This document shows positions 21,747 through 26,655 of a stretch of 26,655 nucleotides of DNA, one piece after another. Below the pieces are notes generated by a model, which worked only from the letters and a program-made list of their open reading frames with translations, was not told the origin of the DNA and searched no databases. Source of the DNA: a bacterium (lineage in GTDB: Bacteria > Cyanobacteriota > Vampirovibrionia > Gastranaerophilales > Gastranaerophilaceae); assembly GCA_017444705.1 (NCBI GenBank), contig JAFSWA010000093.1, forward strand, positions 1 to 26,655, read 5' to 3'. The translations under genes were made by a program, and so were the position numbers. The stretch's first letter is position 1, and each line of letters begins with the position of its first letter.

Positions 21747-21962
21747 ATGTTAACATTAAAAAAACTTCAAATTTATTTAAACAAAAAAACAGCGGAAAAT
21801 AACAAAAAATTTATTCTTAAAAAATTGGAAGAATATTATATTAGTACGCATTTTGAGGATAAAATAAAAGCAAAAGAATATGCTGTATTTAATTTTTGGC
21901 AAGCAAAAAAACAAGGACGCCTTGATAATTTAAACAGAATTATCAAAGTAACAAAAGGTTAA
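21747..21962 (+). CDS. Small basic helical protein, unknown function
   Basis: A 71-residue Lys/Asn-rich protein that I do not recognise. It is almost wholly helix-like, with a basic first half (KKLQIYLNKKTAENNKK) and a central acidic/aromatic patch (EEYYISTHFED). AAAGG at 21735-21739 supports the ATG at 21747, with the ATG at 21744 an alternative; a TTG at 21732 is in frame but overlaps that ribosome site. It lies behind the nested dyad and in the same orientation as the ribbon-helix-helix gene, suggesting it belongs to the same small regulatory island. It converges with the last gene of the pilus operon, nine bases apart. A phage-like accessory or toxin-antitoxin partner is possible but unsupported. 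Confidence 0.6.
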   Translation: MLTLKKLQIYLNKKTAENNKKFILKKLEEYYISTHFEDKIKAKEYAVFNFWQAKKQGRLDNLNRIIKVTKG

Positions 21963-21971
21963 CAAAATTTT

Positions 21972-22259
21972 TTATGATTCACCTATATATGGTTTTATTA
22001 AAATTATTGAACTTATATTTATTTCAAGAAAATCCAAATATTCCGGTTCCATTGAACCTGCCATTTTTGTTTGCATAATGCAATCTTTCACCGCAATAAA
22101 TTTTCTGTTTCCGTTTAATAATTCAGACAAAAGTCTTGATTTTTTTGTTGATTTCGGCATATAAATATTGCCGGTTATTTCATAATTTTCGGTAATAATA
22201 ACAACTCTTTCAACCCAATATGAAGAAATAATGTCTTCTTTTTTTGCTTTATCCGTCAT
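21972..22259 (-). CDS. Small protein of the pilus operon, unknown function
   Basis: A 95-residue, probably cytoplasmic protein. The pattern VERVVIITENYEITGNIYMP, then RLLSELLN and KFIAVKDC, suggests a small beta-rich domain, faintly like DUF6812, whose members carry a similar RVVxxT..ITGxxxxP and RLSDxLN series; I hold that lightly. No signal peptide or membrane helix is seen. GGAG follows the gspF stop and lies about ten bases before the ATG, only 15 bases downstream of that gene, so it is the last gene of the secretion/pilus operon. Its place suggests an assembly or regulatory accessory. Confidence 0.72.
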   Translation of the reverse strand: MTDKAKKEDIISSYWVERVVIITENYEITGNIYMPKSTKKSRLLSELLNGNRKFIAVKDCIMQTKMAGSMEPEYLDFLEINISSIILIKPYIGES

Positions 22260-22274
22260 TTTATTTATTCTCCT

Positions 22275-23525
22275 TTATGTCATCAACGTATATGATTTGA
22301 ACATTGGCATATACAATGCTAACGCAATAAACAGAACGATTCCGCCCATGATAATCAACATTAAAGGTTCAATCATTTTTGTCATTCTGTCAATTACGTC
22401 ATCAAGACGTTTATCAATCTGTATAACACAGTGGTTTAACATTTCTCCCAACTGACCTGATTGTTCCCCTGCACTCATAAGGAACATAATCAAAGAGGGG
22501 AACGCATTTGTAGATCGCAGTGCGGAAGAAAGATGCACCCCTTGTTGCACTTTTATAATTGCTCTGTTAACATTTTCCCTCAAACTGTAATTATCAAGCG
22601 TTAATCCTGCAAGACGCAGACATTCAACAATAGGGATACCTGCATCATAACTAACCTGCAATACTGACAAAAAGTTTGACAAATTACTTTCTATAAGCAA
22701 ATTTTTCAAAAGAGGTATTTTTAAAGAATATATATCTATATATTTTCTTGATGTCTTATTAACAAAAGCCCAATATATAAGTCCGCTTATAGCCGCAACA
22801 ATACCCAACATTATATACCAATAGGTTTTCATAAAATGACCCATGCTCATACAAATTTTTGTAGGGAGCGGCAATTCTCCGCCTAATTGAGCAAACATAC
22901 CTTCAAATGCAGGAAATACGAATGTCAACAAAATTGTTACGGCAGCAATTGCAACAAATATCAAAAATGCAGGATACATAAGAGCCCCTATTACTTTTGA
23001 CTTAATAATCTGCTGTTTTTTCAACAATTCAATTAAACGACCCATTGTGTCTTCCATTTCACCGGAATCTTCACCTGCTTTAATCAAACCTATATAAACT
23101 TTATCAAAAACATTCGGGTGTTTTGCAATCGAAACGGCAAAAGTTGAACCAGAAATAATACTTTTTTTTAATTCATTGCATGTCATTTGTATTTTTCTGT
23201 TTTCAACATCATGCTGTACGAACATTAATGCTTCAAGTATAGGAACACCTGCCGAAAGCAAAGCGTGAATAGTTGTCGTAAAGTCAATTCTTTGTCCTAA
23301 TGAAAGTTTAGGTAATCCCTTTTTTTCGGAATTTAAAAAAGGGAACCCCTTTTTTTCTGTTTTATTTTTTACTTCCGTTCCGGCAATCAATGTTAAATTA
23401 GTAGGTATCAAACCTTTTTGACGAAGCAATTGCCTTGCTTCCGTAATAGTTTCGGCATCAATTTTCCCTATTTCTATATTTTTGGCATCTTCTTGTCTGA
23501 ATGCTGTATATGTAAAACTTGGCAA
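22275..23525 (-). CDS. GspF/PilC-type inner-membrane platform protein
   Basis: A 416-residue platform protein of type IV pilus/type II secretion machines. A short N-terminal domain (1-75) is followed by two copies of the T2SSF domain (about 78-200 and 280-400), each with the AGVPI/AGIPI helical bundle start and the GEDSGEM/GEQSGQL loop. Membrane helices lie near 180-205, 240-262 and 385-410. It couples the cytoplasmic ATPase to pilin insertion. Start is TTG at 23525, with AGGAG seven bases before it; the ATPase stop TAG overlaps that site. The gene order secretin, ATPase, platform fits a GspD-E-F or PilQ-B-C cluster; pilins are not in the window, so secretion and pilus roles cannot be separated. 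Confidence 0.92.
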   Translation of the reverse strand: MPSFTYTAFRQEDAKNIEIGKIDAETITEARQLLRQKGLIPTNLTLIAGTEVKNKTEKKGFPFLNSEKKGLPKLSLGQRIDFTTTIHALLSAGVPILEALMFVQHDVENRKIQMTCNELKKSIISGSTFAVSIAKHPNVFDKVYIGLIKAGEDSGEMEDTMGRLIELLKKQQIIKSKVIGALMYPAFLIFVAIAAVTILLTFVFPAFEGMFAQLGGELPLPTKICMSMGHFMKTYWYIMLGIVAAISGLIYWAFVNKTSRKYIDIYSLKIPLLKNLLIESNLSNFLSVLQVSYDAGIPIVECLRLAGLTLDNYSLRENVNRAIIKVQQGVHLSSALRSTNAFPSLIMFLMSAGEQSGQLGEMLNHCVIQIDKRLDDVIDRMTKMIEPLMLIIMGGIVLFIALALYMPMFKSYTLMT

Positions 23526-23535
23526 TTTTTATCTC

Positions 23536-25578
23536 CTATTGATAAACCGGACCTAATACTCTCATAAATTCACTTATTGTTGTATCACCGTTTATAATGT
23601 GGTTTAGGCATGATTGGTGCAATGTCCGCATACCGCCTGCAATTGCAACCTCTTCAATTTGAATGTCGTGTGCACCGACCGCAATGAGTTTTTTCATTTC
23701 TCTATCGACCAATAAGATTTCATATACACCCATACGACCTGTATATCCGGTATAATTGCAGTTCCCGCAACCTTTTGCTTCATATATTGTCATTTGCATA
23801 AATTTGTCAATTTCATCTGAATTTGCTATAACTTTTGTTGCATCATCATAGCTTGGATTTATCGGAACTTTACAATGAGGACACAGCTTTCTTACAAGAC
23901 GTTGGGCAATAACACCTACAAGAGTAGATGAAACAAGGTAATCTTTTGCACCCATTTCTATCAAACGGGTAATAGTTGATGCTGCTGAGTTTGTGTGAAC
24001 AGTACTTAATACAAAGTGACCTGTCAATGCCGCTGAAATAGCGGTATTAAGTGTATCCGTATCACGAATTTCACCGACTAATATAATATCAGGGTCTTGT
24101 CTTAATATAGCTCTCAAACAACTTACAAAAGTAATTCCCGCTTTTTCGTTAATCTGAGATTGGTTAACTCCCTCTAACTTAATTTCTATCGGGTCTTCAA
24201 TCGTCGTTATATTAACATCTTCTTTGTTTAAAGTTCTTATCAGCGAATAAAGGGTTGTTGTTTTACCTGAACCGGTCGGACCTGATGCAAGTAGAATCCC
24301 GTTCGGTGCGGCAATTGCTCTTTCTATTCTTTTTATATCCTCGTTTGTTGCACCTTCCAATGTCAGTTTAAAATCTCCCTGACCCAAAGTAATTGCGGGA
24401 GCAAGAATTCTTATTACCATTTTTTCTTTCAAACCGACAGGCAATGTATTAAGACGAAAATCGTACGCTTTGTCCTGATATTTCATCGTAAACGTACCGT
24501 CTTGGGGGCGTCTGTGTTCCGCAATATTCATTCTCGCCAATACTTTAAATCTTGTTATAATTTGACTTTCAACTTTCTGCGGAATTTCAAACATTTTTTT
24601 CAACATACCGTCGATACGATAACGAACAATATGATTGTTTAATGTCGGCTCAATGTGAATATCGCTGGCGTTCATATCAATTGCGTCAGTTATAATTTTA
24701 TTTGCAAATTTTACAACCGAACCTGTTATATCTCCAAGTTCCGCCTCAACCTGATTCCAATAATTATCACTATCATCTTGTATCTCTGCATCAGCTTCCA
24801 ACTCTTTCAAAATCTTTTGTGTTTCTTTTTTTGATTCGTTGAAATACTTATTTATAAAAGATTCAAATTCAAGGTGAGTGACCAATTTTACTATTGGTCT
24901 AAGTCCCGAAATAAAAACTATTTCGTTCAAAATTGATTTGTTTGAAGGATCGGTAACACCTACCGTTATTGTCTTACCGTCTGACTTTAACGGTATAACC
25001 TTGTGCTGCTTAATAAAATCCTCAGGCAATATACTGACAACTTGTTCATCAATCTCTAAATCAGAAGATTCTACAACCGCAATACCTTGTTGAATTTGCA
25101 AAACTTTTTTCAAATCATCAATTGAAATGAGGTTTTTTCTTACAAGGTAAGAACCTATCGGAACTCTCAATACCTTTGAATCAAGCAGAGCTGCATCTAA
25201 ATCTTTCTGCGAAATCAAATTCATATCTATAAGAATTTCGCCGAGTTTTCTTTTTTCTGTCTTTGCACCATGCTGAGATTTTTTTAAATATAAGTCGGTT
25301 TCGTTAGGTTTATCTTTTGTCGTTGAAAAATAATCTATCAATTGAGTTAAAGATGCGTTATCTATTTTTACTACACTTATACTTTTATCAATTTTTTTCC
25401 TGACAAAATCTGATACTTCCTGAATATCGGTTTTATCAGAACAAGCAACTAACCATTTCCCGTCATCTTGCTTATTAATCGGCACAAAAATATGCGATTT
25501 TATGTCAGCGGCAGTAAAAAGGTTTTGTGCCTCCGGTGTTATAATTGTTTTAATTTTTTCATATACATTTTCCGGCAT
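23536..25578 (-). CDS. GspE/PilB-type assembly ATPase with MshEN region
   Basis: A 680-residue motor. Walker A is ASGPTGSGKT at 431-440, Walker B DPDIILVGEIRD at 495-506, His box TGHFVLSTVHTN at 519-530, and a four-cysteine zinc clip (CPHC near 563, CGNC near 603). It hydrolyses ATP to drive pilus or pseudopilus growth. The N-terminus is unusual: residues 110-163 are two MshEN-type motifs (LGEIL..LIS, IGSYL..LIS) known to bind c-di-GMP in MshE, with some key positions changed, and the following subdomain (195-246) seems repeated in degenerate form at 31-84. The ribosome site is weak (AAGAAG). It lies 15 bases after the secretin gene. Confidence 0.93.
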   Translation of the reverse strand: MPENVYEKIKTIITPEAQNLFTAADIKSHIFVPINKQDDGKWLVACSDKTDIQEVSDFVRKKIDKSISVVKIDNASLTQLIDYFSTTKDKPNETDLYLKKSQHGAKTEKRKLGEILIDMNLISQKDLDAALLDSKVLRVPIGSYLVRKNLISIDDLKKVLQIQQGIAVVESSDLEIDEQVVSILPEDFIKQHKVIPLKSDGKTITVGVTDPSNKSILNEIVFISGLRPIVKLVTHLEFESFINKYFNESKKETQKILKELEADAEIQDDSDNYWNQVEAELGDITGSVVKFANKIITDAIDMNASDIHIEPTLNNHIVRYRIDGMLKKMFEIPQKVESQIITRFKVLARMNIAEHRRPQDGTFTMKYQDKAYDFRLNTLPVGLKEKMVIRILAPAITLGQGDFKLTLEGATNEDIKRIERAIAAPNGILLASGPTGSGKTTTLYSLIRTLNKEDVNITTIEDPIEIKLEGVNQSQINEKAGITFVSCLRAILRQDPDIILVGEIRDTDTLNTAISAALTGHFVLSTVHTNSAASTITRLIEMGAKDYLVSSTLVGVIAQRLVRKLCPHCKVPINPSYDDATKVIANSDEIDKFMQMTIYEAKGCGNCNYTGYTGRMGVYEILLVDREMKKLIAVGAHDIQIEEVAIAGGMRTLHQSCLNHIINGDTTISEFMRVLGPVYQ

Positions 25579-25593
25579 CTGTTTTCTTCTTTA

Positions 25594-26655
25594 TTACAGT
25601 GTACTGTTTTCTGTTCCTGTCGTTACAAGATCTTCCGATTCTTTAACAATATGTGGTGTTATAAGTAAAACAAGCTCTTGTTTGGATTTTTGTGTATCTA
25701 CGTTTCTGAAAAAGAATCCGATTCCCGGAATATCACCTAAAATAGGTATCTTCTTAACACTTTCTGAGTTTTCTTCGTAAATCAACCCGCCGATTACCAA
25801 AGTATCACCATCTTTAACTCTGATATTATTAAGTGTTAAATTTCTTCTTGAAAGCAAGGTCGCAATTAAGTCCATTTCACCTGTTTCCGGATTCTTTTGA
25901 GTTTCTGTTCCTGCTAATACGGAATATTCAGGAGTTAAATTCATTACAACATAACCGTCTTTACTTATAAACGGTGTTAATGTAACAACAAGACCTTTAT
26001 CGGAACCTATGGTCGGATTTCTTGAAATAGATGTTGATGTACCTGATACCATTTGAGATTCTATTTTTTGAACGTAATCACTTGATAAGTCAATTTTTGA
26101 TTGTTTTCCCGATGTTACCATAATTTTCGGATTTGCTAAAATTTTTGCTTTATCGTTAGTAACAAGATATTTCATAAATTGAGTTATTGTTGTATGGGTT
26201 GGATTACCGCTTCTGTCACTACCACTACCTGCCCATACAATTTGATTTGCAAGCGAAGTCAATCCGTCACCGTCAAAAATAACACCAAAGTGCTTTGATA
26301 TTGCACTCCATTCTGTGGCAAATTGTTTCTGTCCGTCCTCATTTAACTCGATAATTGATATTTCGATATAAGCCATCGGTTGTTTTATATCAGTTGCGGA
26401 AACAAAAGCTGCGATAGTATCTAATTGGTCTTGCGAACCGCCAACAACAGTAACCATACCTAATGATTCATAATACATGATTTTCATACCGTTTTTCTTC
26501 AGCGAAACGGGACCTTTTCCGCTCTGAGTAGAACTGCTGCTACCGCTGTTGTTTGAGTTTGTACCTGCATTTCCTGTTGAACATGATAATTTAGCTTTAC
26601 CCAAAACAACTTTACCGGATGAATCACTGCTGCTGCTGTCACTGTCATTATCATC
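25594..26655 (-). CDS. Secretin (GspD/PilQ family), partial at window edge
   Basis: The C-terminal 353 residues of an outer-membrane secretin; the frame runs open through the window edge, so the true start lies outside and internal TTG or ATG codons should not be taken as starts. Visible: a Ser/Asp/Asn/Gly low-complexity stretch (first about 50 residues), the end of an N-type ring domain with GMVTVVGG and an IEISIIELN strand, then the secretin barrel with ANPKIMVTSGK, a variable gate loop, and the signature KKIPILGDIPGIGFFF followed by LLITPHIV. It forms the gated channel for pilus or secreted protein. No lipoprotein or pilotin tail is obvious. It is first in the visible operon with the ATPase and platform genes. 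Confidence 0.92.
   Translation of the reverse strand, partial: DDNDSDSSSSDSSGKVVLGKAKLSCSTGNAGTNSNNSGSSSSTQSGKGPVSLKKNGMKIMYYESLGMVTVVGGSQDQLDTIAAFVSATDIKQPMAYIEISIIELNEDGQKQFATEWSAISKHFGVIFDGDGLTSLANQIVWAGSGSDRSGNPTHTTITQFMKYLVTNDKAKILANPKIMVTSGKQSKIDLSSDYVQKIESQMVSGTSTSISRNPTIGSDKGLVVTLTPFISKDGYVVMNLTPEYSVLAGTETQKNPETGEMDLIATLLSRRNLTLNNIRVKDGDTLVIGGLIYEENSESVKKIPILGDIPGIGFFFRNVDTQKSKQELVLLITPHIVKESEDLVTTGTENSTL

Noticed and set aside
25594..26604. Taking TTG at 26604 as secretin start
   Set aside because: The frame stays open to the window edge with secretin-like linker sequence before it, and N-terminal domains are missing, so the gene is simply truncated by the window.

Overview
The window is AT-rich chromosomal DNA from a Gram-negative-type (diderm) bacterium: it encodes a secretin, a GspE/PilB-type ATPase and a GspF/PilC-type platform protein. 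Its soluble enzymes look partly Firmicute-like (GSI-alpha glutamine synthetase, an Lrp/aminotransferase pair resembling AlaR/AlaT). That mixture, the low GC, TTG/GTG starts and predicted leaderless genes suggest a gut Vampirovibrionia/Melainabacteria (Gastranaerophilales-like) genome. This is an inference from style, not a proven assignment. No rRNA, tRNA, CRISPR array or transposase gene was seen.

Left part (1-4457): two small unrecognised proteins (one a striking glycine zipper) end in a good terminator. A 570-base gene-free stretch packed with unrelated palindromic repeats follows. Next is a 5'-nucleotidase-family phosphoesterase on the plus strand, convergent with an Lrp/AsnC regulator plus aminotransferase pair joined by a TTGA overlap.

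Middle minus-strand block (4523-12919): an orphan soluble histidine kinase, a one-pass membrane protein, queD-hisS, a ubiE/menG-like methyltransferase with a UbiA/MenA-like prenyltransferase, polynucleotide phosphorylase with its terminator, and an APC amino-acid transporter.

Plus-strand block (12993-20778): PilZ protein, CHASE2-GGDEF diguanylate cyclase and DUF3137-type membrane protein form a c-di-GMP operon. It is followed by glnA, a PC4-like ssDNA-binding protein and priA.

Right part (20773-26655): an S24-type repressor faces a 52-residue ribbon-helix-helix gene across two adjacent 20-base direct repeats, the second of which covers the -35 box of the small gene. A small basic protein follows. 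A minus-strand operon for type IV pilus/type II secretion then runs secretin (cut by the window edge), ATPase, platform protein and a small unrecognised protein. The ATPase carries an MshEN-like region, a fold known to bind c-di-GMP in relatives, which could link it to the PilZ/GGDEF operon.

The most distinctive features are the S24/RHH switch with its 20-base tandem operators, the exact GxxxG glycine-zipper peptide, predicted leaderless promoters at three genes, and the repeat cluster at 824-1112.
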